This document shows positions 35,724 to 46,088 of a DNA stretch of 64,000 nucleotides, in pieces. The translations under genes were made by a program, and so were the position numbers. The notes beneath the pieces were generated by a model. The model did no database searches and was not told the DNA's origin. It saw only the letters and a list, made by a program, of their open reading frames with translations. Positions within the stretch are counted from its first letter, which is position 1, and every line of letters begins with the position of its first letter. Origin of the DNA: Gammaproteobacteria bacterium (ex Lamellibrachia satsuma) (GTDB lineage Bacteria > Pseudomonadota > Gammaproteobacteria > Chromatiales > Chromatiaceae); contig CP053680.1 in assembly GCA_019623805.1 (NCBI GenBank), forward strand, positions 186,001-250,000, given 5' to 3'.

Positions 35724-37472
35724 TTAAAGGGCTAACGACTGGATGTTTTCTGTGCCAAACCAATTCTGCACGGTCTGCAGAGCGTCATCTGAAAGTTGTT
35801 GGGTAAAAAGCGCCGCCAATCTTTTTTGCGGGCGAGAGCAAACAACGTAAAAAAGATTCCGGTTATCCTCAAATCTTTTTCTGTCTTTCTCTGCCATTTT
35901 AGTTTCGTCGCGAGCATTGGATAGCATCTGATCGAAATTGTACCTGTTCCACCCCCGCCCCATGACTACAAGGACGTTCTCAAATTCCGCACCCTTGACG
36001 CCATGTTTTGTCTCAAAAGGGGTGTGGCCTTCAAGATATCTCGATGCCAAGACAATTTCCTGGTATGGAACCTGTTGTAGCGCTGCGAGTTCTTTTAGGG
36101 AGCGAGGCGTCTCCTCTTCTCCATCGTGGTCAAATTCTTCTAGCTTTTGCTCCAAACGCTCTACCGCATCGGGCAACTGAGGTAACCGTGTTTCGCGTAG
36201 ATGGACGATCACATCACGAACCGTACCGCTCTCCCGCAACTCCAAGAGTTTTTCCATCGATTGCGCCCAGCTTGCCTTGTCGGCGAGTTTGAATACGTAT
36301 TTTTTATTAGCGCCTAGCGCAGTGAACATCTCGCCATAACGTTTATGATGGAATGCTTCACAGGCAGGCTCCAGGTGATTCGCAAAGAACGCAATATGGT
36401 CATTTTCTTTCTTGGTCAGTGAATCGTTATAACGAAAGACTTTGAGAAGATTGTCGTAACCTTGCTGTGTTGCTAAGCCTCTGTGCGTAAGCATGAGTAT
36501 CTTCGTTTTCGATGCATCTAAATCACATCCTGCTCGAGTCAGTTGCTCTTTCACCGATAACAGCGCAGCGCTCGCCACTTCAGGGGGCAGATCGCCTCCA
36601 TAGTGAGCGCCCTTTTGGCGTTCTCCTTCCCAAGCGTTCGTATGGAACACATGAACTTCTCCTTCGGCTTCCGGATCAACAACGAACTGGGGAAGCGAGG
36701 GGCGCATCCGGTTCAAACAGTCGACTATTGCTGGGACGGATCGAAAATTGGCTTCTTTCCCGATTTCCCTCAGGGTAGAGTGTGTTACCTCACCACAACC
36801 ATTTCCATATATTTTTTGCCAGTGATCACCAAAAAGGCCCAATAACGGCGCGTCGGCTTGTCCAAGAAAATGAGTTTTGATGGTCTCCATCCATTCGGCA
36901 TCCGTATCCTGATATTCATCAATGAGAACGATTGGATATTGATGGACGAGAATGCGTCGAAATTTTTCAAAGGACATCAGCTTGATCGTCAACACCAAGA
37001 CATCGTCATGATGGATAGAAATGGCGCTATCTGTGATGCCGCGATGTCCAAGAGTGTACTCGACGCGACGCGAACCCGCACCACCAACCTCTTCAATGCG
37101 TTCCCCCCATTTGTCAATTTCGGGCAATGAGGCCCTCAGTTGACTCTGAAAACCAGAAATAAAAGACCAACAAAAAGCGTGGATTGTGTCGCAATGGATG
37201 ACAGGACTCCTGTCAGTCCGAGATTCAATTTCGTCCTTTGCGACATTGGTAAAGGTAATGCAAGCGATCCGCTGATTGCGTTTTGGAAGTCGCTTGCCCT
37301 CCCGCTCAATCAAGTACTGGAGCGCCTTCACTAAAGAGTACGTCTTTCCTGCGCCCGCACCGGCTTCTAGTTTAAAGCTCTGTCCATGCTCAATGCATTC
37401 ACGCACGTCCGCTAAAGCACGCTCGCTTGCTTCCTCCGCTGGGTTTTGTGAGGGGACAACAACATCATTCAT
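35724..37472 (-). CDS. gajB: UvrD-like helicase, GajB-like
   Basis: The 582-aa SF1 helicase has AGAGAGKT at 37-44 (motif I), ITFTNVAKDEI (Ia), IDEYQDTD at 184-191 (II), GLFGDHWQKIYG (III), HGVKGAEFENVLVV (V) and LFYVVCSRPQKRL (VI). In Gabija, GajB joins GajA in a complex that senses nucleotide loss and cleaves phage DNA. It directly follows the OLD-type nuclease gene, overlapping it by 8 nt, which is the Gabija order. It is somewhat longer than the best-studied GajB. It closes the long minus-strand defence operon. Confidence 0.85.
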   Translation of the reverse strand: MNDVVVPSQNPAEEASERALADVRECIEHGQSFKLEAGAGAGKTYSLVKALQYLIEREGKRLPKRNQRIACITFTNVAKDEIESRTDRSPVIHCDTIHAFCWSFISGFQSQLRASLPEIDKWGERIEEVGGAGSRRVEYTLGHRGITDSAISIHHDDVLVLTIKLMSFEKFRRILVHQYPIVLIDEYQDTDAEWMETIKTHFLGQADAPLLGLFGDHWQKIYGNGCGEVTHSTLREIGKEANFRSVPAIVDCLNRMRPSLPQFVVDPEAEGEVHVFHTNAWEGERQKGAHYGGDLPPEVASAALLSVKEQLTRAGCDLDASKTKILMLTHRGLATQQGYDNLLKVFRYNDSLTKKENDHIAFFANHLEPACEAFHHKRYGEMFTALGANKKYVFKLADKASWAQSMEKLLELRESGTVRDVIVHLRETRLPQLPDAVERLEQKLEEFDHDGEEETPRSLKELAALQQVPYQEIVLASRYLEGHTPFETKHGVKGAEFENVLVVMGRGWNRYNFDQMLSNARDETKMAEKDRKRFEDNRNLFYVVCSRPQKRLAALFTQQLSDDALQTVQNWFGTENIQSLAL

Positions 37473-39534
37473 GAGGAACGCCCTCAGCTGCTACAGAATC
37501 CTCTGTGGCATCACTATCCGCAGGTGTTCCAGGCAAATCAGGCGGAGAGGCTTGCATTGTTGCGAGCCAATTTAATCCTTCCCGGATATAAGCTGGCGTT
37601 ACCCAATCTGTTTGATCAATGGCATGTGTCAGGGCAAACTCAGACTTCTTATGCTGCTCGGCTTTTTCTCTCGCATCTCTCTCCTGCTCTTCCTTGGTTT
37701 CGCCCGTAACGCTAAATTTTTCTGGATTAGCAAGCATAAACGCGTCTTCAAGAGTGCGACCGCAAGGGTCCCCGTCAGCCTCGGGGCTTTGGTACGCGAT
37801 TCGAACACGGCCTTTGGTTTTATCGTCTTCGCTTTTCAATATCAGATCATTCGGGATGCATGCTTCACCGTCAAACCAATCTTTGATGCAAGCGTTGCTT
37901 GTTGCCTTTGCTTCATGCACCAAGCACTTTTTTCCACCGCTTTTCTCGACGGGGTCCAAGTCCGTGATGACCAGACTTTGAAGTTCCAAAAATTCTAGGA
38001 GCCCAAAAAACTTATGGGCATATGCACCACCAACTTCCATGACTGTCATATACTGACTCCGCAATTTATGCTCATCAGTATCTGCCTCGTCTCGCTTGGC
38101 AATCATGATGGGCAAAAGCAGTCTTTCGCTGGTACCTTCAATCAAGACAGCCTTATCAGAGAAGAACAGGTCGCATCGGGTCAGGGTAAGGTATTGATGC
38201 AGGAACTTTTTGTCCTCATCTGTCGTCTTGACCAATCCCCTCCGCAAGTCCTTGATCGTGGTTTTCCAGACTCCCGCCGACTCATTAACGGCGGTCGGCA
38301 GGAAGTACCGAATGGTTTCGAAGTTCGCCTCATTAGCGATGTGCGAAGCGTGCGTGGACACGACGAATTGTACCGGCCATGGGGACTCTTTAGAATGCTG
38401 CGCATTGAGTTGCTTAACAATCTCATCTAACTGACGAATAAAGACTTCCTGCATTTGCGGATGAAGGTGCGCCTCTGGTTCCTCGATAAACACTAAATGG
38501 ACGCCTGGTGCCTCTGGTTGGGCACGAAAATCTCGATAGAAGCGATAAATCTGAAGAAGGATAAATATCAGATTTCGCATCCCTAGCCCGTTGTAGGACT
38601 CAGGTAGTAGGACCCCGCTATGACCTTGATATCGAACCTTCGTATGGTTGGTTAATAGCCTTTGAACATTCAGTGTTGTCTCGGTTGTCAGCTCAGGCCC
38701 ACTCAACCCAGGATATCCAAGGGTGTTTAAGGTCGGGAGAAGCTTCTCCAGCTTGTCCCGAAAATCGCCATCAATATCTTCCTGGATTGATTTTACAGCC
38801 GCTTCAAGCTCTGCCGCTATAACTCGTTCTTCATCATTTGCAGTCTCCAAAGATGCGTTGCTGAACAATGCTTCCAGAATCTTTGCCAGCACGTCGCTTT
38901 CTTTGATTGTTTCATCATCTAGACCTCGTTGAGCATTGATAAATCCTGTCTTTAGTAGCGCCTTCACCGCTGCCTGACTGCTTGATTTACGGTTCTCCCC
39001 GTCATTGGGGTCCTCAGCCCAAACATCTACGGTATACAGCTTTGGAATTCGCTCCCCGAGATCATGAAAGAACTGAGGGCGTCTCTCTTGCGCCAATTCA
39101 TCGTCCAGATAGCCCTCAAACAACTGTTCAATAGCACCGTCGCGCAGCTCATACCGCATCACGGCTAGGGCTTCATTGCACTCCATGTCCAGATCGATAA
39201 CAAACTCACCTAGTTGTCCAAATTGTGGGTGGGTTGGATCATATTGAAAGACAATTCGTAACTCAATGTATGGAATCAAGGCACGAACTTCATGCTCTTC
39301 TTTCCCTTCATACTTCGCTTTAACCGCTTTGCAAAAATCATCGTAGCTGGCGACAGAGAAATCCTGGATTTGGAAGGATGCATTTTTGTCGGAAGTAAAG
39401 CGTCTTATCACTTCAGAAAGGGATGTTTTCCCGCTGTTGTTGCGTCCAACAACAAGTGTGACATTGTTTTCGAGCGCGAGATCAACATCTCTTAGCAGTC
39501 GAAAATTCTTGAGCAATACCCGTTCTAAATACAA
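37465..39534 (-). CDS. gajA: OLD-family ATPase-Toprim nuclease, GajA-like
   Basis: The 689-aa protein has an ABC-type ATPase: GRNNSGKTS at 30-38, YNGLG near 314, Walker B VFIEEPEAHLHP at 348-359, and the H-loop VVSTHAS. The Toprim nuclease follows: LIEGTSERLLLP near 464 with the first Glu, and ITDLDP near 523 with the DxD. This is the GajA layout; GajA nicks DNA and is held back by ATP. The start is TTG with AAGGAG 8 nt upstream, 2 nt after the previous stop. It was probably co-transcribed with the restriction genes upstream. Confidence 0.87.
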   Translation of the reverse strand: MYLERVLLKNFRLLRDVDLALENNVTLVVGRNNSGKTSLSEVIRRFTSDKNASFQIQDFSVASYDDFCKAVKAKYEGKEEHEVRALIPYIELRIVFQYDPTHPQFGQLGEFVIDLDMECNEALAVMRYELRDGAIEQLFEGYLDDELAQERRPQFFHDLGERIPKLYTVDVWAEDPNDGENRKSSSQAAVKALLKTGFINAQRGLDDETIKESDVLAKILEALFSNASLETANDEERVIAAELEAAVKSIQEDIDGDFRDKLEKLLPTLNTLGYPGLSGPELTTETTLNVQRLLTNHTKVRYQGHSGVLLPESYNGLGMRNLIFILLQIYRFYRDFRAQPEAPGVHLVFIEEPEAHLHPQMQEVFIRQLDEIVKQLNAQHSKESPWPVQFVVSTHASHIANEANFETIRYFLPTAVNESAGVWKTTIKDLRRGLVKTTDEDKKFLHQYLTLTRCDLFFSDKAVLIEGTSERLLLPIMIAKRDEADTDEHKLRSQYMTVMEVGGAYAHKFFGLLEFLELQSLVITDLDPVEKSGGKKCLVHEAKATSNACIKDWFDGEACIPNDLILKSEDDKTKGRVRIAYQSPEADGDPCGRTLEDAFMLANPEKFSVTGETKEEQERDAREKAEQHKKSEFALTHAIDQTDWVTPAYIREGLNWLATMQASPPDLPGTPADSDATEDSVAAEGVPHE

Positions 39535-39536
39535 AT

Positions 39537-41642
39537 CTAGCTCTCCTTAATATCCTCAAAAAACTCGGAAGCGGGACCCACGCCCGTCACTAAAAGCCGA
39601 TCTCTTGCGCGGGTACAAGCCACATAGAACAAATGGCGTTCTGTCTCGTACACATCATCCAGCTCAGATTCATCGGCGACATTTTCGATACGCTTCTGTA
39701 ATGGCAGAATGTCATCATCACATGCCATGACCACTACAGCTTTGAATTCAAGGCCTTTGGCAAGATGCATGGTGCCTATGGAGACTCGCCCATCACGACT
39801 CTCCACGCGGTCGGATAGTTCCAATGGCGTTTGCCCGGCCAGTTTCACTACAGCACGAGCCCGGTGCAGCTCATTGTTACTGCGCACGAAAATACCGATT
39901 TCTTCTGGTTCAATTCCCTCATCAATGACCGCGTCAATCCAAAGGACAACCCCTTTATTTTCCTGATTGCTATCATCAGATATCTTTACATCCGGGTCAG
40001 GACCATTGAACACAGAAACAGTCCCTCTTCTGTCTTCTTCGATACCATCCACATCCCGCACGAGTGGCGGCAATAGTCTGTCCACGGTTTGGCGAATTTG
40101 ATGTGATGTACGGTAATTTACAGTAAGGGTTTGGGATCGCCCACGAATATCAACACCAAGCCCCTTCCAAGAGAAGGGTTCCTGAAATATCTGCTGTCCA
40201 AGATCGCCAGCAAAAAACAACGCTGCAGGACTTTGGTCGGCAATAGCCGCAAGCAAACGTAATTCTGGCACACCCAAATCCTGCGCTTCATCGACGATGA
40301 TATGGGTAAAAGGTTTGTGTTCACGCACCGCATAATGAGCCGTAACTTTACCGAAGATTCCAGACCATGAATTAAGACCCTGAGCCTCTAGCAGTTCTCG
40401 CACTCGTACAAATACTGGCCAGACACGCTCTCTTTGCTTTGAACCCATACGATTCTTGCGACCCAGGCGCGGCACGTCGCGATATGCATCCAAAGTGTCG
40501 ATTTGCCACGCATCGATGACATTATTCCATTCTGAAACGAGAAACCGCAGAGTGAAACCTGAAAGCCCCAGTTCCTTTACTGCTGTCTCAAGTGCCCCTC
40601 TGACATGCTTCCTCGTTGCTGCACGTGGTGTATGGCCAAAAGCAAGTGTAAACAGATCATAAGCCACACCTTCAAAGGGCAAGATCGTTACCAGTGAACC
40701 ATCAGACCCACTTTTGCCAGTTAACATCTGAAGTTTATGCTCAAGCGCATTGGCCAATGGTGAAGAAAATGTTGTCAGTAGGACTTTGGCTTGCTTGTCC
40801 TTCTTCAGAATAGCGGCGGCACGATGGAGTGCCACAACCGTTTTCCCGGTTCCCGCCGAACCTGACACACGGGCCGGGCCACTGAATTCCTGTTCCACCA
40901 CACGCCGTTGAGAAGGATGCAAAAATATCGCCCATTGATCCCATGGATATTCGAGCGCCCGCTCCAACTCTTCCACATCCTCCAACACACGGAAACGACG
41001 CTGAGCATCAGGATGATCAAAAGGACTTTCACCAACAATAGCCACTTCAGGCTGGCGCAGCACTCCCGTCGTCACATAATCGAGCAAGGCCTCTGCAGCT
41101 TCCGCTGGTATGTGATCTGTCAGCTCAAAAAATAAGTCCTCTGACGATTGAAGAACATCTGTAACCCAGTCTTGTGGTACACCAACGCCAAGCAAATCTT
41201 TTTCTGAAAGATCGCTAAACAGAGGTAACTGAGGTATTTCAGGAGGAATGCTGTTGGTAGTAACTACTTGCGGCTCAGGTATCACATAAACGGGGGCTGC
41301 AATCTCTTCAACCCGTTCACGTACTTCAACGATCTGAGCTGCACCGGTCTTAGGATGCGTCTCAATCCGGCGACGTTCTGCCCATTTATAGGCGTCATCG
41401 TGGTGATCAACGTAGCAAATCAGGAAACTTGCGGCAGTCTTATGAACAATCACACGAATGTCGCGATTCGAACGGACTGACCAGAAATTCGGATCTTTCG
41501 ATTTGTCGATACGATGGAACTTCAGTCCAGGTGCTGATGAGTCCTGCTGCAAATCAAATACAGTGATTTTTGTAGCGGACTGTTCCTGGGCATTCAACTT
41601 GCCCAATGCTTTAGTGAAACTATCTGCGATCCGAAATTGCAT
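39537..41642 (-). CDS. SF1 helicase with RelE-like N-terminal domain
   Basis: The protein is about 701 aa from the ATG at 41642, chosen because GGAG stands just upstream. Residues 1-94 have the look of a RelE/ParE-type fold: FRIADSFTKALGKLN, PGLKFHRI, NFWSVRSNRDIRVIVHK and CYVDHHDDAYKWAERR. The helicase follows, with GSAGTGKTV at about 261-269, HIIVDEAQDLG, LTVNYRTSHQIR, GTMHLAKGLEFKAVVV and FYVACTRARDRLLV. It starts 7 nt after the mod stop and ends 2 nt before gajA. The toxin-like domain could bind ribosomes or RNA or simply be a docking fold; catalytic RelE residues are not evident. Its place between a restriction system and Gabija is unusual. Confidence 0.8.
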   Translation of the reverse strand: MQFRIADSFTKALGKLNAQEQSATKITVFDLQQDSSAPGLKFHRIDKSKDPNFWSVRSNRDIRVIVHKTAASFLICYVDHHDDAYKWAERRRIETHPKTGAAQIVEVRERVEEIAAPVYVIPEPQVVTTNSIPPEIPQLPLFSDLSEKDLLGVGVPQDWVTDVLQSSEDLFFELTDHIPAEAAEALLDYVTTGVLRQPEVAIVGESPFDHPDAQRRFRVLEDVEELERALEYPWDQWAIFLHPSQRRVVEQEFSGPARVSGSAGTGKTVVALHRAAAILKKDKQAKVLLTTFSSPLANALEHKLQMLTGKSGSDGSLVTILPFEGVAYDLFTLAFGHTPRAATRKHVRGALETAVKELGLSGFTLRFLVSEWNNVIDAWQIDTLDAYRDVPRLGRKNRMGSKQRERVWPVFVRVRELLEAQGLNSWSGIFGKVTAHYAVREHKPFTHIIVDEAQDLGVPELRLLAAIADQSPAALFFAGDLGQQIFQEPFSWKGLGVDIRGRSQTLTVNYRTSHQIRQTVDRLLPPLVRDVDGIEEDRRGTVSVFNGPDPDVKISDDSNQENKGVVLWIDAVIDEGIEPEEIGIFVRSNNELHRARAVVKLAGQTPLELSDRVESRDGRVSIGTMHLAKGLEFKAVVVMACDDDILPLQKRIENVADESELDDVYETERHLFYVACTRARDRLLVTGVGPASEFFEDIKES

Positions 41643-41649
41643 AGCTCCC

Positions 41650-41915
41650 CTACACCCCAAACACTTTCATGACTTCGTCACCAAAATGGTTGATGACTTT
41701 GACAGCGAATCGACCGGTTGATGGTCGTCCAAATGGTCGTGATTTTTCGCGATAGAGTGTTTCCCAGGCTTCCTTGTCTATCTCTGCCTTCAGGCTCGTC
41801 TTTAACGATTTGTAGGGATCGTTCGCACCCATAAAATAGGCGTGGCGAACAAAGAAACTTTCCTCGTTATAATCAGTATCGATAAACCATGCGGCGATAT
41901 CGTTCTTGCCGCTAG
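41650..41915 (-). pseudogene. mod fragment 3: C-terminus of the adenine methyltransferase
   Basis: Reading from the IS1182 joint: S-G-K-N-D-I-A-A-W-F-I-D, then EESFFVRHAYFMG, ending EVMKVFGV. It is in frame with the segment beyond the IS1182 element once that element and one CTAG are removed. There is no own start; the 60-aa ATG frame from 41832 is internal. Confidence 0.85.
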
Positions 41916-43478
41916 GAGTCTGTCGGATTTAACCAGTCCCATTTGATAAAATACTGTAAGCCAAAGAATAACGAACCGAAGTCAGTATGTCAGATAAATT
42001 CCGCACGATTAATCGAGACACCCCCTATCTGTTGCCGCCCTCATTACAGGACTGGCTACCAGAGAACCATTTGGCGCGATTTATCGTGGACATCGTAGAA
42101 CAGCTGGATCTGAAAGAGCTGGAATCTCAATACGGTGGCGGAGGAAAAGCGCCCTACCATCCAGCCATTTTGCTTTCACTGCTGTTCTACGGTTACGCAA
42201 CCGGCGTATTCTCCAGCCGAAAGTTGGAGCAAGCCACCTACGACTCCGTGGCCTTCCGGTTCATTACGGCAGACAGCCATCCAGACCATGACACCATCGC
42301 CACCTTTCGCAAACGCTTTCTCAAGGAGTTGAAGGGATTCTTTGTCCAGATATTAGTGATAGCCAAGGCGATGAGTCTTTTGAAGATAGGCAATGTGAGT
42401 TTGGATGGGACAAAGGTCAAGGCCAATGCCAGCAAACACAAGGCGATGAGTTGGGGGTATGCCAACAAGCTTGAAGAGCAGCTTCATCGTGAAGTCGAGC
42501 TGTTGCTGAAAAAGGCCGAACAGGCCGATGCAGAAGAAGAGCCGGAACTGGATATTCCAGAGGAACTCAAACGTCGTGAGGACCGGCTTGCTGCGATAGC
42601 CAAGGCTAAGAAAGAGATCGAACGAAGAGCGCGTGAGCGCTTTGAAAAAGAACGGGCGGAATACGAAGAGAAGGTGAAGCGGCGTAAGGAACGAGAGGAA
42701 AAGACAGGGAAGAAGGCCAGAGGTAGAGTGCCAAAGCCGCCAGAAGAAGGTCCACAGGAAAAAGACCAAGTCAATTTCACGGATGAGGAGTCACGCATCA
42801 TGCCCTCATCGGAAGGGTTTGTTCAGGCCTATAACGCCCAAGCGGCAGTTGATACCGGTACCCACCTGATCGTGGAGAACCATATTACCCAGCAACCCAA
42901 TGACAAACAGGAAATAGAACCTGCACTTGCACAACTGAAGGCAGCAGAAGAGCAGCTGGGAAAACCACAAGGTCTGTTGGCGGATACGGGTTACTTCAGT
43001 GAAGAGAATGTCAATCGTTGTGAAGCACAGGAGATCACCCCCTACCTCTCCGATAGCCGCGAACAGCACAACCTGCCGCTGGAAGAGCGGCTGAAACAGG
43101 TGCCGCCCTGCCCGGAAGATGCCGATATGTTAACCCGAATGAGGCATCGACTCAGTACACCGGAAGGCAAGGCCGTGTATGCCACACGGAAATCGACAGT
43201 TGAGACCGTCTTCGGCATTATCAAAGAAGTAATGGGATTTCGGCAATTTCACCTTCGAGGGAGTGATTCAGCGCAAGGTGAATGGAATCTGGTATGTACG
43301 GCATGGAACCTGAAGCGGATGCATGCGCTGGCAGGCTGAGATATCGACAAGGATAGGTCAGTCTTTCATAATTCACTGCCCTACATAGGGCTTATATTCC
43401 TACAGAGGCAGCGATTATGGGAAAAACACGGTGGGCCGGAAAATATCCCTGGCTCAATGGATCAAACCCGACAGACTC
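41916..43478 (+). mobile_element. IS1182-family insertion sequence (1,563 bp)
   Basis: The ends are the inverted repeats GAGTCTGTCGG(A/G)TTT. The palindromic tetranucleotide CTAG is duplicated (41912-41915, 43479-43482). It sits in the mod gene in the opposite orientation. Confidence 0.95.
41987..43339 (+). CDS. IS1182-family transposase
   Basis: The 450-aa protein starts with the DUF772-like region (HPAILLSLLFYGYATGVFSS) and has the first catalytic Asp in VSLDGTKVKANAS. A long charged coiled coil (about 160-250) is inserted before LLADTGYFSEENV (second Asp) and RKSTVETVFGIIKEVMG (Glu). The frame is intact. Confidence 0.95.
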   Translation: MSDKFRTINRDTPYLLPPSLQDWLPENHLARFIVDIVEQLDLKELESQYGGGGKAPYHPAILLSLLFYGYATGVFSSRKLEQATYDSVAFRFITADSHPDHDTIATFRKRFLKELKGFFVQILVIAKAMSLLKIGNVSLDGTKVKANASKHKAMSWGYANKLEEQLHREVELLLKKAEQADAEEEPELDIPEELKRREDRLAAIAKAKKEIERRARERFEKERAEYEEKVKRRKEREEKTGKKARGRVPKPPEEGPQEKDQVNFTDEESRIMPSSEGFVQAYNAQAAVDTGTHLIVENHITQQPNDKQEIEPALAQLKAAEEQLGKPQGLLADTGYFSEENVNRCEAQEITPYLSDSREQHNLPLEERLKQVPPCPEDADMLTRMRHRLSTPEGKAVYATRKSTVETVFGIIKEVMGFRQFHLRGSDSAQGEWNLVCTAWNLKRMHALAG

Positions 43479-44948
43479 CTAGCGTGTACCTCGCCAGTTT
43501 TTGGGTCGAATACGTCAACCCCCAACACTTCGACGACGATGTTGCCGTCGCAATCGAAATCCCATTTGATATCGGGCTCGCCAAAAACAACAAACAGATT
43601 GCCTGCACCTGTGTTTTTCAATTCCTCCGACATGTGCAGATCGGGATTCATCTTGGCCTTCAAGATAGGTAGCGGGCCTAGTTTGGTCAGTTCCGATGTA
43701 TGGGCATCAAAGTTGAAGCCACAGGCGATCAATGCATCGAACCGGGCATCCAGGGCTTCACGTGCTGCTGCCGTCAGGTCAGCACGAGTCACGGTTCCAA
43801 ATTCAGGGCCGATGAAGATGGCTGACCTTTTTTCTGTTTCGCCCTCCATGAACCGGCCTTCGGCGGCAATGAAACTGCCAGGCCAACCATCGATGCCGGT
43901 GAAGGTGATCCGATCATCCTTGGCGGCCTGATGAACACCAGCCGATTTCAGATTTTCGATTACCATTTGCGTGAAGTCATTGAGCGGAGCATCTTCACGC
44001 TCCCGCCTACCTTCAGCAACGTTGATCAACTCTTCATCATCCGCAGGAACAACGCGGTGCGGGGATAAACTTTCAACAGTAAAGGGACCGGCTACACGGA
44101 CTTTGGACGTATCCTCGTAGGGCTGGTCATAAAGGAGTTTTACATCCGCCTTTTGTGCAATAGATTTATCGATTTCTTTCTGGCGTGCAATTCGCAGTTT
44201 CCACCATTCTGCATGGGCATTTGTGGCGGAGTCAGGCCAATCCTCGCCGGTATCACGAGGAATTTCCCATTCTTCCCATTTCTCGCCAACAGCCTTATTC
44301 AACTTCGTGCGCAGAGGTTCCAGTTTTTCCTGATAATCCTCCCAAATAACGTCTATTTCGGCATTGCTCGCAATAGACTTATGCGTGATATGCGGGGCAC
44401 GCTTATAAACAAAACCTTGACGAATATCACCGTGTGTAGGTGTATTTGGTTGAATCTTACCTGTAATATATTGCTCTTTTTCACGCCCTTCCATGCTATC
44501 TAAAAGATAATAGTATGAATACCGGGCACCCATAAGACGTGACCGCGCCAGTGCAAGCGCTACACGCGATGTATCAAGTGTAATCCATCTCCTTCCCCAT
44601 TGTTCCGCAACATAAGCCGTGGTGCCTGAACCACAGGTAGGGTCAAATACTAAGTCACCAGGATCAGTGGTCATCATTAAGCAACGTTCTATCACCCGTG
44701 GGCTTGTTTGCACTACATAAACAGGATGGTTTTCGCTGTGCATATCAATCCATATATTTGAAAAACTTTCGTAGTTCCAGTCATTCCAATAGACTACCCC
44801 TCCCATGGACTTTCCCTTTCCATCAAAAAGACGATTGGCTTTCTGTAATCTAGGAAGCCCATCCTTTAATCCAAAGCGCCACTGTTTGTTAGCGCCACAA
44901 ATTTTAGCTTGACCGCGGAAAATATAGTCCTGACTTCTAGTCTTACTA
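43479..44948 (-). pseudogene. mod fragment 2: motif I part of the adenine methyltransferase
   Basis: The fragment runs from the IS630 joint (K-T-R-S-Q-D-Y-I-F) to the IS1182 joint (KTGEVHA). It contains VFDPTCGSGTTAYVAEQWGRRW, broken here only by this description, the AdoMet-binding motif I. Because motif I comes after the DPPY of fragment 1, this is a beta-class N6-adenine methyltransferase, as in type III systems. The largest frame with a start is 43454-44806, whose first codons are internal. Confidence 0.88.
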
Positions 44949-46088
44949 GTGGGACATGCGGTTAATTCTGTAATGATTTCTTTGCACGCCCAACAGCCGC
45001 CAGAATGTGGCTGGCAGGTTTAGTCCATTTAAAGGGTTTTGCGCTCTCCCTGTTATGAACCTTGATGAACCGCTCCAACTCAGTCTTTAGTTCTGGAACG
45101 CTGGTGAACACCCCTCGGTATAACGCACGTCGCTCAAGTTGCGAGAACCAGCCTTCCACGGCATTGAGCCATGATGAACTGGTTGGCGTAAAATGAAGGT
45201 GGATGCGCGGTCGGGAGGCCACCCATTCTCGAACAGCCTCTGTCTTGTGAGCACTCAGATTATCCATAATGATGTGCAATTCTCGGTCTGCACGCGTGCG
45301 TCTATCAAGTAGTTTCAGAAAAGATAGAAATTTTTTGCTGTTCGTTCGATCCGAAACTTTGCCAATCACTTTTCCAGTCAGTGTGTTAAATGCAGCATAA
45401 AGACTGGTGGTGCCGTGTCTTTTGTAATCATGAGTGCGACTGCCGATCCGGCTCGGATTCAATGGTAGTCCAGGTTGGGTACGATCCAATGCCTGAATCT
45501 GCGTCTTCTCATCCACGCTGAGAATAACTGCATTCTCAGGAGGATTCATATACAGACCGACAATATCAATGACTTTATCAGCGAACTCAGGATCATTACT
45601 GATCTTAAACGTTTTCAGCCGGTGTGGACGCAGATCTGCAGCCTTCCAGATCTGACGAACCTGCCAAGGTGTCACTTCTGCGTATCGAGACATTAACTCG
45701 ATGCTCCAATGTGTAGATTCCTGTGGAATTCTTTTTGTGGTCAGAAATAGAACTTTGTCGACAGTCGCCTTGTCTATGACCGTAGGACGTCCGCAACGGA
45801 CTCTTTCAAGTAGTCCATCAACGCCTTCGGCCTCAAATCGATTTCGCCAGCGGTGCACTGTCTTCGCTGATGTCCTTTGGGCAGTTGCAACTTCCATCGG
45901 TGTCATCCCTTCACTGAGTTGTAAAATAATCTTGGCTCTCATGATCTGGCCATGAGGAAGGGTTGTTGATCGGCACCACTCTTTTAAAATCCCAGCGGCT
46001 TTATCAGTAATCTGAAATGTCTTAGGTAAACGCATTCCATATTTTACACCGTTAACGTTTTAGTTACATTATTTTACGCATGGCCCAC
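44949..46088 (-). mobile_element. IS630-family insertion sequence (1,140 bp)
   Basis: The ends are the inverted repeats GTGGG(A/C)CATGCG. TA is duplicated at 44947-44948 and 46089-46090, the usual IS630/Tc1-type target. It is inserted in mod in the same orientation. Confidence 0.93.
44962..46035 (-). CDS. IS630-family transposase
   Basis: The 357-aa protein has an N-terminal HTH (MTPMEVATAQRTSAKTVHRW) and a DDE domain: ILSVDEKTQIQ (first Asp), HIIMDNLSAHKT (second) and SSWLNAVEGWFSQLERR (Glu). The frame is intact. Confidence 0.95.
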   Translation of the reverse strand: MRLPKTFQITDKAAGILKEWCRSTTLPHGQIMRAKIILQLSEGMTPMEVATAQRTSAKTVHRWRNRFEAEGVDGLLERVRCGRPTVIDKATVDKVLFLTTKRIPQESTHWSIELMSRYAEVTPWQVRQIWKAADLRPHRLKTFKISNDPEFADKVIDIVGLYMNPPENAVILSVDEKTQIQALDRTQPGLPLNPSRIGSRTHDYKRHGTTSLYAAFNTLTGKVIGKVSDRTNSKKFLSFLKLLDRRTRADRELHIIMDNLSAHKTEAVREWVASRPRIHLHFTPTSSSWLNAVEGWFSQLERRALYRGVFTSVPELKTELERFIKVHNRESAKPFKWTKPASHILAAVGRAKKSLQN

